A DNA stretch of 49,802 bases from Enhydrobacter sp. (lineage in GTDB: Bacteria > Pseudomonadota > Alphaproteobacteria > Reyranellales > Reyranellaceae): positions 1 to 49,802 of the forward strand of contig JAHCJV010000039.1 in NCBI GenBank assembly GCA_026126105.1. Direction: 5' to 3'. The position numbers and the translations under genes are program-made. Positions 25,481-34,204 of this stretch are shown here, one piece after another (position 1 is the stretch's first letter; each line of letters begins with the position of its first letter). Below the pieces are notes generated by a model. That model saw nothing but the letters and a program-made list of their open reading frames with translations. It searched no databases and had not been told where the DNA came from.

Positions 25481-26677
25481 GTGCGTCTGCTCGCCTGCCT
25501 CGTGATTCTTGCGCTCTCCGCGGCGCCGGCCTTCGCCCAGGCACCGCTTGCGTTGGATGGCTCGGCCGCGCCTTCTCCCTGGCAGCGCTACCCAGGTTGG
25601 AACAAGACCAGTTGGGACAATTACAACTCGCTCGCCAATCCCCAGGCGACGCCACCCAAAGGCAGCGAAATCATCGTCGAGAAGGTGATCGGCGATCCGG
25701 CGAAGGGCCAGCGGCTCGCCTTCGATCGCGGCCGCGGCGGCGGCTGCCTGGCATGCCACGTGATGGGGCCGAGGACACTGGAGACGCCGGGCAATGTCGG
25801 GCCCAACCTGTCGGAGATCGGCAATGCCGGCCGCACCGACCAGTGGCTGTTCAACTACGTGTTCGACGCACGGGTGTACAATCCGCAATCGGTCATGCCG
25901 CCCTGGGGCAAGCACGGCTTCTACACCGAGGCCGAAATACGGGACATGGTCGCGTTCCTGAAGACGCTGAAGACGCCGGCGAAGTTCGCCAATCCGCTCG
26001 ACGATCCCGAGAAGCGGCCGCAGCCGGTGGAAGACCGCGATGCGCTCGATCCGTTCGTCAACCCGGCCGCCGAGCGCATCGAGGCGGGAGCAGCGCTGTT
26101 CAAGCAGTCGTGCATCTCCTGCCACGCCACGCCCGAGACCAGCTTCAAGCGCTGGGCGGTCGAAATGCCCAGGTGGGAGCCGCGCCTCGGAAAGGTCCTG
26201 GGTGCCGAGGAGTTCATTGCGCGCCATGCCAAGGCAACGGCCGGCAAGGACTGGCTGATGCAGTCGCGCGAGAACACCGACATGTCGGTCTACCTGCACA
26301 GCCTGGCCAATGGCGAGGCGATCAAGGTCGATCTCTCCGCGCCGGAGTCGAAGGCAGCGTACGAGCGTGGCGTGAAGCTCGCCGGGCTCAAGATCGGCCA
26401 GTTCGACTTCGCCTGTGTCGATTGCCATGGTCGGGGCGCCAACAAATGGATCCGCGGCCAGTGGCTCGGCGAGCCGAAGGGCCAGTTCGATCACTTTCCG
26501 CTCTGGCGCACCAGCCGCAACGAGATTTGGGACATCCGCAAGCGCCTCCAATGGTGCAACGTGCAGGTACGCGCCAACGAGCTGCCGCCCGACGCCGTTG
26601 AATATGGCGAACTGGAACTCTATCTGCGCAAGATGAACGAAGGTTTGAAACTCACCGCGCCGAATATCCGGCACTAG
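25481..26677 (+). CDS. soxXA: SoxX-SoxA fusion, triheme cytochrome of thiosulfate oxidation
   Basis: 398-residue secreted protein that joins the two subunits of SoxXA, which attaches thiosulfate to the carrier SoxY. After a signal peptide (about 1-19) comes a SoxX-like domain with heme C89LACH93 and the block GNVGPNLSEIGNAGRTDQW and MPPWGKHGFYTEAEIRDMV. A SoxA-like diheme domain follows from about residue 190, with C211ISCH215 and C312VDCH316. C359 in RLQWCNVQ sits where SoxA carries the persulfide Cys heme ligand. Start is GTG immediately after the stop of the cytochrome gene. SoxX and SoxA are normally separate genes. Frame is continuous with no sign of a sequencing join. Confidence 0.9.
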   Translation: MRLLACLVILALSAAPAFAQAPLALDGSAAPSPWQRYPGWNKTSWDNYNSLANPQATPPKGSEIIVEKVIGDPAKGQRLAFDRGRGGGCLACHVMGPRTLETPGNVGPNLSEIGNAGRTDQWLFNYVFDARVYNPQSVMPPWGKHGFYTEAEIRDMVAFLKTLKTPAKFANPLDDPEKRPQPVEDRDALDPFVNPAAERIEAGAALFKQSCISCHATPETSFKRWAVEMPRWEPRLGKVLGAEEFIARHAKATAGKDWLMQSRENTDMSVYLHSLANGEAIKVDLSAPESKAAYERGVKLAGLKIGQFDFACVDCHGRGANKWIRGQWLGEPKGQFDHFPLWRTSRNEIWDIRKRLQWCNVQVRANELPPDAVEYGELELYLRKMNEGLKLTAPNIRH

Positions 26678-26685
26678 GGGAATCG

Positions 26686-27126
26686 ATGGTTGCTTCGAGA
26701 CTGACGCGACGGACGGCGTTTGCCGCCCTGGCGGGCGTGCTGGTCGCCCGCAATGCCTTGGCCACGCCTGACCAGGCCAGGGACTGGATCGCGGCGATGG
26801 CCAAGGGAACGCCCCAGGCCGGCAAGATCAGTCTCAAGGCGCCCGAGATTGCGGAGAACGGCAATGCGGTCCCGCTGACCGTCACGGTCGACAGCGAGAT
26901 GAGCGGGAAGTCCTACGTCAAGGCGCTCTATATCGCCGCCGACGGCAATCCCAATGCGGGCGTGGCCGTCTATGAATTCACGCCGCTGTCCGGAAAGGCC
27001 GAGGTGGCGTTGCGGGTGCGGCTGCAGCAGACGCAGAAGATCGTCGCCGTAGCCGAGATGAACGACGGCACGCTCTACACGGCGAGCCGCGAAGTGAAGG
27101 TCACCATCGGCGGCTGTGGCGGCTGA
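26686..27126 (+). CDS. soxY: Sulfur-compound carrier protein SoxY
   Basis: 146-residue periplasmic carrier that holds the sulfur intermediates on a Cys in the swinging C-terminal GGCGG arm, here KVTIGGCGG at the very end. The N-terminus has a Tat-like signal (SRLTRRTAFAALAG), so it is probably exported folded with SoxZ. The immunoglobulin-like domain includes VPLTVTVDSEMSG and ALYIAADGNPNAGVAVYEF. GGGGA lies four bases before ATG 26686. It follows soxXA by eight bases and soxZ comes ten bases later. Confidence 0.96.
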   Translation: MVASRLTRRTAFAALAGVLVARNALATPDQARDWIAAMAKGTPQAGKISLKAPEIAENGNAVPLTVTVDSEMSGKSYVKALYIAADGNPNAGVAVYEFTPLSGKAEVALRVRLQQTQKIVAVAEMNDGTLYTASREVKVTIGGCGG

Positions 27127-27136
27127 GGAGGAAGAT

Positions 27137-27466
27137 ATGGCTGACGACATCAAGCCGCGGCTGCGCGTGCCGACCAACGCCAAAAAGGGCGAGCTGGTCG
27201 AGGTCAAGACGCTGATCACCCATCCGATGGAGACCGGCCAGCGCAAGGACGCGGACGGCAAGCTCGTGCCCCGGCTGATCGTGAACACGCTTGCCGTCAC
27301 CTACAACGGCAAGCCCGTCCTCAATGCGAAGCTCGAGCCTGCGGTGGCGGCGAACCCCTACCTCTCTTTCTTCGTGAAGGTCGAGGAGAGCGGCACGCTC
27401 AAGTTCACCTGGACCGACGACAACAAGCAGAGCTGGACCGCCGAGAGCAAGATCGAGGTGGCATGA
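27137..27466 (+). CDS. soxZ: SoxZ, partner of SoxY
   Basis: 109-residue immunoglobulin-like protein without a signal peptide, which forms a dimer with SoxY and is exported with it. Family blocks are RLRVPTNAKKGELVEVKTLITHPMETGQR and GTLKFTWTDDNKQSW. ATG 27137 is chosen because it is preceded by GAGGAGGAA and gives the standard N-terminus. Its stop overlaps soxB by four bases (27463-27466). Confidence 0.96.
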   Translation: MADDIKPRLRVPTNAKKGELVEVKTLITHPMETGQRKDADGKLVPRLIVNTLAVTYNGKPVLNAKLEPAVAANPYLSFFVKVEESGTLKFTWTDDNKQSWTAESKIEVA

Positions 27467-29175
27467 GTCTCCGCCGCCGCGAGCTGCTGCAGGTCGCAGC
27501 GGCGACGGCGGCGCTCGGGGGGAGCCGCACCGGGTCGGCGCAACGGCGCCTGCCGACGCAGGAAGACCTGCTGCGCTTCGAGGCGACAGGGCAGGTGACG
27601 CTGCTCAACTTCACCGACCTCCATGCACAGCTTGTGCCGCTCTATTTCCGCGAGCCGTCGGCCAATCTCGGCGTCGGCGCCGACAAGGGGCTGCCGCCGC
27701 ATCTTGTGGGCGAGAGGCTGCTGGAGGCCTACAAGCTCGGCCGCGGCAGCGTCGAAGCCTACATGCTCGCCTGCACCGACTTCGAGGGACTGGCGCGGAC
27801 CTACGGCCGGGTCGGCGGCCTGGACCGGATGACCACCCTGGTCAAGGCGATCCGCGCCGAGCGCGGCGACAAGGTGCTTCTGCTCGACGGTGGCGACACG
27901 TGGCAGGGCAGCTACACCGCCCTGCAGAGCAGGGGCGCCGACATGGTGCGCCTGATGAATGCGCTGAAGCCCGATGCCATGACCGCGCACTGGGAGTTCA
28001 CCTACGGCGCCAAGCGTGTCGAGGAGCTGGTCAAGGAACTGAAGTTTCCCTTCCTCGCCGGCAACGTGAAGGAGGCCACCTGGGGCGATCCGGTGTTCCA
28101 GCCGACTGCCGTGTTCGAGCGCGGGGGCTTGCGCATCGGCGTGATCGGGCAGGCCTTTCCCTACACGCCGGTCGCCAACCCGCGCTACCTGATCCCCGAC
28201 TGGTCATTCGGTATCGAGGAAGAGAAGATCGCAGCCAACGTCGAGAGGCTGCGCGCCGACAAGGTCGATCTCGTCGTGCTGTTGAGCCACAACGGCTTCG
28301 ACGTCGATCGCAAGCTCGCCGGCCGCGTGCAAGGCATAGACGTGATCCTGACCGGCCACACCCACGACGCGCTGCCCGCGCCGGTCATCGTCCGCGACAC
28401 GCTGCTGGTCGCCGCCGGCAGCCATGGCAAGTTTTTGGCTCGACTCGACCTCGATGTACGCGACAGGCGCATCCAGAACTACGAGTTTCGGCTCATCCCC
28501 GTGCTCTCCGACGCGATTGCGCCGGATCCCGAGATGGCGGCGATGATCCGCGAGGTGCGCGAGCCGCATCTCGGCACGCTCGACAAGGTGCTGGGCCAGA
28601 CCGACTCCCTGCTCTACCGCCGCGGCAACTTCAACGGCACGTTCGACGACCTGATCTGCCAGGCGCTGCTCGTCGAGCGCGATGTCGAGATCGCCCTGTC
28701 GCCCGGCTTCCGCTGGGGCGCGAGCCTCCTGCCCGGCCAGGAGATTACCTCCGACGATCTCTTCAACCAGACCGCCATCACCTATCCCGCGGCTTATCGT
28801 ACCGAGATGACCGGCGCCTATCTCAAGGAGGTGCTGGAGGACGTCGCGGACAATCTGTTCAACCCCGATCCGTATTACCAGCAGGGCGGCGATATGGTGC
28901 GCGCGGGCGGTCTCGCCTACACGCTCACGATCGACCGGCCGGCGGGCCAGCGCATCTCCGACATGGTCCTGCTGCGCACCAGCGAGAATATCGACGCAGG
29001 CAGGAAGTACACGGTGAGCGGCTGGGCCTCCGTCAATGAGGGCACCGAGGGTCCGGCGGTCTACGACCTTGTCTCAAAACACGTCGAGCGCCAGAAGACG
29101 GTCCGCCTGCAGCCGAACCGTCATGTGAAGGTTGTCGGTGCCGATGCTGCCAGTATGACGGATGACAGCCGATAA
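27463..29175 (+). CDS. soxB: Thiosulfohydrolase SoxB
   Basis: 570-residue dimanganese enzyme of the 5'-nucleotidase/metallophosphoesterase superfamily that releases sulfate from SoxY-bound S-sulfocysteine. A Tat signal (RRRELLQVAAATAAL) is followed by metal-binding blocks NFTDLHAQL, LLDGGDTWQG, TAHWEFTYG, LSHNGFD and LTGHTHDALPAP, all typical. The C-terminal nucleotidase-like domain ends the chain. Length is normal for the family. It is the last gene of the cluster here; soxCD is absent, so the pathway may deposit or release sulfur, or use genes elsewhere. Confidence 0.97.
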   Translation: MSLRRRELLQVAAATAALGGSRTGSAQRRLPTQEDLLRFEATGQVTLLNFTDLHAQLVPLYFREPSANLGVGADKGLPPHLVGERLLEAYKLGRGSVEAYMLACTDFEGLARTYGRVGGLDRMTTLVKAIRAERGDKVLLLDGGDTWQGSYTALQSRGADMVRLMNALKPDAMTAHWEFTYGAKRVEELVKELKFPFLAGNVKEATWGDPVFQPTAVFERGGLRIGVIGQAFPYTPVANPRYLIPDWSFGIEEEKIAANVERLRADKVDLVVLLSHNGFDVDRKLAGRVQGIDVILTGHTHDALPAPVIVRDTLLVAAGSHGKFLARLDLDVRDRRIQNYEFRLIPVLSDAIAPDPEMAAMIREVREPHLGTLDKVLGQTDSLLYRRGNFNGTFDDLICQALLVERDVEIALSPGFRWGASLLPGQEITSDDLFNQTAITYPAAYRTEMTGAYLKEVLEDVADNLFNPDPYYQQGGDMVRAGGLAYTLTIDRPAGQRISDMVLLRTSENIDAGRKYTVSGWASVNEGTEGPAVYDLVSKHVERQKTVRLQPNRHVKVVGADAASMTDDSR

Positions 29176-29197
29176 CGGTTCACCGGGAGCAGTCTCT

Positions 29198-30403
29198 TCA
29201 GCGCGACGCGTTGTCCGGTGAGCGGAAGTAGGCGAGCGAGCCGAGCACCAGACCGCCAGCGAGCGTGGCGAACACGACGCGATAGGCTAGGTCGCTCGCG
29301 CCGAAACCCTCGACGATATAGCCGGTGACCGCGGGCAAGACGGTGAGGCCGAGACATTGAGCCAGGTTCACGGTTGTGACGGCGCGTCCGCCAAGCCGGT
29401 CCGGAAACAGCGTGCGGCCTTGCGCCACGATCACCGTCCCGAAGGCGCAGAAGAAGCAGACCGCAACGAGCAGCCCGACAGCGACGGGCAGCGGCGGTCG
29501 GGCGATCAAGGCCAGCGCGAGGAACAGGCTGGCGGAGATATAGGTGCCCCCTATCACGACCTTCTTGCGCGAGCGCAGGACGCGGTCCATCGGCCCATAG
29601 GCCAGGATGCCGAGCGTCTGGGCCAGCCCCATCGCCAGCAGAACGTTGCCACGCTCGACGCCGTCGAGATCGTGCACGTCGAACAGATAAGGCCCACCCC
29701 ACACGCCGAGCACCGTCAACATGGTGGCGTAGGCGAAGAAGTGCATGGAGAGCAGCGGCAGCAGGCCGGGCGTGCGCCACACCTCCAGCAAGCCTCGGAA
29801 AACGTCGCGCAGCGATTCCTTGTGCGTCGCGGGCAATGGCGAACCTGGCGGCCGGTCGCGGACGAACAGGTAGAACAGCACGACGACGACCAGTGTGACG
29901 ACGGCGAGCCCGAGGAAGCCGTTGCGCCATCCGACGGTGGCCGCAATCCAGGCAAGCGGCGTGGCGCCGGCGAGCGTTCCGAGGTTGGACGCCGCGAATA
30001 CCCACGACAACGCCGTCGCAAGTTTACTTGGCTCGAACCAGCGTGCGCACAGGAACACCACGGACATGAAGGAGGCCGCGCAGCCCAGCCCCATGACGAT
30101 GCGTGCGGCAATCAGGTCGGCTGCGTTGGCCGCGAAGGAGATCCACACCGCTCCGACGACGGCGAGCAGCGACACCGCCGATACGGTCCGCCGTGCACCG
30201 AAGCGGTCGAACCACAGGCCGACCGGGAGCTGCACGGCAAACAGCGCCAGGAAGAACGCGCTGCCCGCCCAGCCGAGTTCCCGCGCGTCGAGATGGAGGT
30301 CGCGCACGAGGTCGGGCGCGATTACGGAGTTCGAGACGCGATAGAACTGGCTGAGGCAGGTGATCGCGATCAGCAGCACAAGCAGCGGCAGTTTGGAAGC
30401 CAT
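29198..30403 (-). CDS. MFS transporter
   Basis: 401-residue inner-membrane protein with about twelve helices. The loop 2-3 block LPVGLWFDRFGARRTV is the MFS signature, and the central loop has FVRDRPPGSPLPATHKES. The upstream frame to 30529 has no likeness to transporters, so ATG 30403 is preferred. Such a family can carry anything from organic acids to drugs. It faces soxB tail to tail with 22 bases between; a role in moving sulfur compounds or sulfate is possible but not shown. Confidence 0.92.
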   Translation of the reverse strand: MASKLPLLVLLIAITCLSQFYRVSNSVIAPDLVRDLHLDARELGWAGSAFFLALFAVQLPVGLWFDRFGARRTVSAVSLLAVVGAVWISFAANAADLIAARIVMGLGCAASFMSVVFLCARWFEPSKLATALSWVFAASNLGTLAGATPLAWIAATVGWRNGFLGLAVVTLVVVVLFYLFVRDRPPGSPLPATHKESLRDVFRGLLEVWRTPGLLPLLSMHFFAYATMLTVLGVWGGPYLFDVHDLDGVERGNVLLAMGLAQTLGILAYGPMDRVLRSRKKVVIGGTYISASLFLALALIARPPLPVAVGLLVAVCFFCAFGTVIVAQGRTLFPDRLGGRAVTTVNLAQCLGLTVLPAVTGYIVEGFGASDLAYRVVFATLAGGLVLGSLAYFRSPDNASR

Positions 30404-30482
30404 AGGTTGCCGAGGTACCACGCAGCCTGCGTGCTGTCCTTCGGCGTGGGCCGAAGGGTGACTCTTCAAGTCGGTAAGCCTC

Positions 30483-30847
30483 TCAGCCAATAGGCAGTTC
30501 GCGGACTCGTACACGCGTGTCGTCGACAACGACGACCGCTCCAGTTTCCAATGCCGACGACGCGACGCCCAGAGCCGCCATCAAGCGCCCGATCTCCTGA
30601 TCTGCACGAGGGTTCGTTAGGCGGATAATGACGGTACTGGGGAGCGATGCGCCAGCGTCAAATACGAGACGCGCGAAGTCGAGATCGAAGGTCAGGATCA
30701 CGCGCGCTTCGTTGCGGGCTCGCGCGAAGATTGCTCGTCCGGCATGCGCAGCATGCCGATATCGCGGAGATGAACTACGCCGTGGCCTGTCAGCCGAAGG
30801 TGCAGCACTACGGAATAGCTGACGCCCATGTCGGCCAGAAAGCGCAC
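30483..30847 (-). pseudogene. DUF5615 PIN-like toxin gene, broken by a frameshift
   Basis: On the minus strand a GTG at 30847 starts VRFLADMGVSYSVVLHLRLT and runs to about PDE, then the family sequence continues in another frame as AIFARARNEARVILTFDLD to the end at 30483. One G seems missing near 30734 (GAG-CA instead of GAG-GCA). The restored protein is about 120 residues of the DUF5615/Mut7-C-like PIN fold, with the acidic DMG and TFDLDF positions kept. It sits ten bases after the DUF433 gene. It is a pseudogene or there is a base error in the read. The C-terminal half alone is an open frame to 30890, which is not the natural gene. Confidence 0.75.
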
Positions 30848-30856
30848 CCTCGAAAC

Positions 30857-31072
30857 CTAGGAAGCGATAACTTGCTCTCGGGTCAGCCATGCTGCGTATT
30901 GAAGTGCCTGAGAAATATCCTCTTGCTCTAGATCAGGGTACTCTCGAAGAACTTCGTCATTGGATGCTCCGAACGCGATTTGTGACACGATCACCGACAC
31001 CGGAATGCGCATGCCCCGGATGCAGGCGCGGCCGCCCATGACCTTGGGATCGAAGGTGATGCGGTCGAACAT
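30857..31072 (-). CDS. DUF433 antitoxin-like protein
   Basis: 71-residue DNA-binding protein of the DUF433 family. The N-terminal ITFDPKVMGGRACIRGMRIPVSVIV and the helix-turn-helix part LREYPDLEQEDISQALQYA are typical. DUF433 genes usually precede a DUF5615 PIN-like gene and are read as toxin-antitoxin modules; the downstream partner here is frameshifted. The frame is intact and ends in TAG at 30857. Confidence 0.9.
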   Translation of the reverse strand: MFDRITFDPKVMGGRACIRGMRIPVSVIVSQIAFGASNDEVLREYPDLEQEDISQALQYAAWLTREQVIAS

Positions 31073-31134
31073 GCGGCCAGTCTAATCCGCCGGACCGCGC
31101 TGGCCAACGGCCGACAGGCGCGTATGATCGCGCC

Positions 31135-31806
31135 ATGGCACGCACCCTTGGGATCATCACCGTCGGCCAGGCGCCGCGCGACGACATGGCCGATCTGTTC
31201 GCCCAGCACGCGCCGCCGGGCACGAAAGTCATCCTCCGCGGCGCGCTCGACGGGCTGAGCGAGGTCGAGATCGACGCCGCCAGGCCGGAGAACGGGCCCG
31301 ATACGCTCTACACGAAGCTGCGAGGCGGTCGCGACGTGAAGCTCTCCAAGAAGGCGGTCATCGCGCACTCGCCAGAGACCTTCGCCAAGCTGAGAGCCGA
31401 TGGCTGCGACGTGATTGTCTATGCCTGCACGGGCGACTTCCCCCCGATGGCGGGCGACGAGGGCATCCTGTTCCCCTCGCGCGTGTTGAGCGGGATGGCG
31501 GCGGGCCTGTTGCCGCGCGGCCGGCTCGGTCTGCTGATTCCCGTCGCCGAGCAGGCCGAGAAGCTCGGCGCGAAATGGTCGCGACCGGGTTTGGAGGTCT
31601 TCTCCGAGGCCCTGGCGCCGAGCGCCGATGCGCGCGAAGCCCAGGCAGCGGCGCAGCGCCTCGCGGCGAAGAAGCCCGATCTCGTCGCGATGGATTGCAT
31701 GAGCTATTCGCCTGAGACCAAGGCGCAGGTGAAGCCTGCGCTCGGGGTGCCGACGCTGCTCGCGATCACCGCGACAGGTCGCGTCTTGCGTGAGATGCTG
31801 GATTAG
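31135..31806 (+). CDS. AroM-family protein
   Basis: 223-residue cytosolic protein of the AroM family, first named from a gene near aroL in E. coli. Blocks are LGIITVGQAPRDDMADLF, GALDGLSEVEI, VIVYACTGDFPP and MDCMSYSPE. The fold recalls Asp/Glu/hydantoin racemases because of the paired Cys (ACTGDF and DCMSY), so racemase-like chemistry is a thought only; no function is established. Its last 41 bases overlap the end of the opposite methyltransferase gene. Confidence 0.87.
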   Translation: MARTLGIITVGQAPRDDMADLFAQHAPPGTKVILRGALDGLSEVEIDAARPENGPDTLYTKLRGGRDVKLSKKAVIAHSPETFAKLRADGCDVIVYACTGDFPPMAGDEGILFPSRVLSGMAAGLLPRGRLGLLIPVAEQAEKLGAKWSRPGLEVFSEALAPSADAREAQAAAQRLAAKKPDLVAMDCMSYSPETKAQVKPALGVPTLLAITATGRVLREMLD

Positions 31807-32488
31807 CCTGGCGAGCGGCGGATACCAGAAGGAACGACGGCCGCCGGTGGTCGATCTTCCATTCGGGGTGGGCGGCGATCTGCTCGCGGCTCGCGCCCCA
31901 TTCCTCGACCCGACCGATGGTGAAGCCCACGCCGATCAGCAGGTTTAGGTAGGTCGCGAGCGTGCGATGCTGCTTGATGACGCCCTCGGCGAGCCAGTCG
32001 GTGGTCCGCGGACCTTCGTCGAGATAATCCGGGCCGGGCTCGGTGTAGAGCGGATGCTCGGCCGAGAAGACGAAGTGCCCGCCCGGCAGCAGGGCGCGAT
32101 GGATCGTGGCAAATAGCGCAGCCAGATTATTCAGGTAGTGCAGGGTGAGTGCGCTATAGGCGAAATCGAATGCGCCTGCCGGCAGATCAAGCGTCTCGAG
32201 ATCGGCCTGGCGGTAGGTGATGGCGTCGTCGTGCGTCGTTTCACTCGCGCGTGCCAGCATGTTCGCGGATACGTCGAGACCCAGCACTTTCGCGGCCCCG
32301 GCCCCGCGCGCGAAGCGGCAGAACCAGCCGAAGCCGCAGCCGAGATCGACAACACGGCTACCACGAAGGTCGGGCAGCATCGACCGGATTGCCGGCCATT
32401 CCGGCGCACCGTCGAGTCCGTCGACGGAGCGCCTGAGCTGGCTGTAGCGGGCGAAGAAGCCGGCATTGTCGTAGATGTTCTGAGTCAC
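31766..32488 (-). CDS. Class I SAM-dependent methyltransferase
   Basis: 240-residue cytosolic methyltransferase. SAM motif I is VVDLGCGFGWFCRFA, motif II is near VLGLDVSANMLA, and motif IV FDFAYSALTLHYL follows. The start MTQNIYDNAGFFARYSQL is typical of a UbiE/small-molecule methyltransferase group. The acceptor is unknown. ATG 32488 overlaps the stop of the FMN reductase gene (ATGA), so the pair is an operon. Confidence 0.9.
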   Translation of the reverse strand: MTQNIYDNAGFFARYSQLRRSVDGLDGAPEWPAIRSMLPDLRGSRVVDLGCGFGWFCRFARGAGAAKVLGLDVSANMLARASETTHDDAITYRQADLETLDLPAGAFDFAYSALTLHYLNNLAALFATIHRALLPGGHFVFSAEHPLYTEPGPDYLDEGPRTTDWLAEGVIKQHRTLATYLNLLIGVGFTIGRVEEWGASREQIAAHPEWKIDHRRPSFLLVSAARQANPASHARRDLSR

Positions 32489-33054
32489 TTCACGGAGGCG
32501 GCTGCCTTTGCCTGCCGGATGGCGAGAGCCAGCGACGCGCCGAGGTCGGCGAGCAGCTTGGCGCCGACCTCGTCGTTGAACTTGCCGTCGACGAACTTGG
32601 TGTGCGCCGCGCCGATCATGACCTCGGGCTTGTTGACCATCCGGCCGTCGAGGAAAACCATCATCTGCCGCAGGTGGTACTGCGCGCGGCCCGTGCCGAG
32701 CGGACCACCCGAGGCCCCGAATACCGCCATGGGCTTGCCGGCGAAGGGTTGGGGCGTCATGCGCGACAGCCAGTCGATGGCGTTCTTCAGCACGCCGGAG
32801 ATGGAGTAGTTGTATTCCGGCGTCGCGAACACGATGCCGTCGGCAGCGAGCATCGCCTTCTGCGCGGCCTGCACCTTGTCGGGAAAGCCCTGTGCCTGGA
32901 GGTCGGCGTCGTAGAGCGGCCAGTCGCCGATCTCGATCGTCTCCACCGTCGTGCCGGCCGGCGCGCGCTCGCTGAAGACCTGCAGTGCCATGCGATTGAA
33001 CGAGCCCTTGCGCAGGCTGCCACAGAAGGCGACTAACTTGATTGGCTCGGACAT
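32485..33054 (-). CDS. NADPH-dependent FMN reductase-like flavoprotein
   Basis: 189-residue flavodoxin-like oxidoreductase of the FMN_red family (ChrR/YieF/SsuE group). The FMN phosphate loop is GSLRKGSFNR, and the isoalloxazine region ATPEYNYSISGVLKNAIDW and FGASGGPLGTGRAQ is standard. It would reduce quinones, chromate, azo or nitro compounds, or feed FMNH2 to monooxygenases. It is divergent from the DUF917 operon with 70 bases between, and is followed by the methyltransferase. Confidence 0.94.
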   Translation of the reverse strand: MSEPIKLVAFCGSLRKGSFNRMALQVFSERAPAGTTVETIEIGDWPLYDADLQAQGFPDKVQAAQKAMLAADGIVFATPEYNYSISGVLKNAIDWLSRMTPQPFAGKPMAVFGASGGPLGTGRAQYHLRQMMVFLDGRMVNKPEVMIGAAHTKFVDGKFNDEVGAKLLADLGASLALAIRQAKAAASVK

Positions 33055-33124
33055 TGCGTCGGGTTCCTTTGTCAGCTGGAAATCAGCGGGCTACATAGAG
33101 TTCGAAGAGGAGATTGGCAACGCA

Positions 33125-34204
33125 ATGCCGCTACGCGAGATCACGTCGGACGATATCGAATCCCTCGCTGTCGGCGCCTGGGTGTTGGGAACCGGCGGCG
33201 GCGGCAGCCCCTACCTCGGCCTGTTGAACATGCGCGCGCTTTACAAGGAAGGTCATCGTGTGCAGCTCATGCCGGCGTCGGAACTCGCCGACGACGATTG
33301 GGTGGCCGCCGTGTCGAACATGGGCGCGCCGCTGGTCGGGCAGGAGCGCCTGACCGACAGCCGGACCATTGCGCGCGCGGTCGAGCTGATGGAAAGCCAC
33401 ATCGGCCACACGTTCCGAGGGATCATGGCACTCGAGATCGGCGGCGGGAATTCGATCCAGCCGCTGATGGCGGCGGCGCACCTGAAGCGTCCGGTTATCG
33501 ATAGCGACATGATGGGCCGTGCCTATCCGGAAGCTCAGATGACCTCGGTGGCGGTCGGCGATCTGATGCCGTGCCCGCTGACGACGGTCGATGTGCGCGG
33601 TCTCGAATCGGTCGTCAAGAACGTACCGACGTGGAAGTGGATGGAGCGGGTCAGCCGCAAGATCTGCGCCGAGTACGGTTCGATCGCATCCACTTGCAAG
33701 GCGCCGCGCACCGGCGCCGAGGTGAAGAAGTGGGGTATCCATGGCACGACCACCAAGGCGATCGCCATCGGCGCCGCCGTGCGCGAGGCCCAGCGCAAGC
33801 ACGAGGACCCGATCGCGGCGATCCTGTCGGTCGAGCCGGGCAAGCTGCTCTACAAGGGCAAGGTGGTGGACGTCGAACGCCGGGCCACCGAAGGTTTCCT
33901 GCGCGGACGCCTGCGCTTCGACGGCACGGACGAGCACCGCGGCGAAGCGATGGAGATCAACTTCCAGAACGAATGGATCGTAGCCTGGGTGGACGGCAAG
34001 CCGATCGCGATGACGCCCGACCTGATCTGCGTGCTCGACTCGGTCTCCGGCGAGGCGGTGGGCAGCGAGACCATCCGCTACGGCCAGCGGGTCACGGTGA
34101 TCGCGCTGCCGTCGCCCCCGGTGTTCCTCTCGCCCAAAGGCCTGCAGCATGTCGGCCCTCGCGCTTTCGGTTATGACATCGAGTTCAAGAGCGTCTTTGC
34201 GTGA
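33125..34204 (+). CDS. DUF917 protein, copy 1 (S-methyl-thiohydantoin desulfurase family)
   Basis: 359-residue protein of the family formerly DUF917, now called S-Me-THD after a member that removes sulfur from S-methyl-thiohydantoin in ergothioneine breakdown. Marks are SLAVGAWVLGTGGGGSPYL, ALEIGGGNSIQPLMAAAHL, DSDMMGRAYPEAQM and RTGAEVKKWGIHGTTTKAI, plus C-terminal HVGPRAFGYDIEFKSVFA. An AGGAG stretch lies 12 bases before ATG 33125, a long spacing. First gene of a four-gene operon with two paralogues and a hydantoinase, so it probably prepares a hydantoin-type ring for opening. Substrate is inferred, not known. Confidence 0.93.
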   Translation: MPLREITSDDIESLAVGAWVLGTGGGGSPYLGLLNMRALYKEGHRVQLMPASELADDDWVAAVSNMGAPLVGQERLTDSRTIARAVELMESHIGHTFRGIMALEIGGGNSIQPLMAAAHLKRPVIDSDMMGRAYPEAQMTSVAVGDLMPCPLTTVDVRGLESVVKNVPTWKWMERVSRKICAEYGSIASTCKAPRTGAEVKKWGIHGTTTKAIAIGAAVREAQRKHEDPIAAILSVEPGKLLYKGKVVDVERRATEGFLRGRLRFDGTDEHRGEAMEINFQNEWIVAWVDGKPIAMTPDLICVLDSVSGEAVGSETIRYGQRVTVIALPSPPVFLSPKGLQHVGPRAFGYDIEFKSVFA

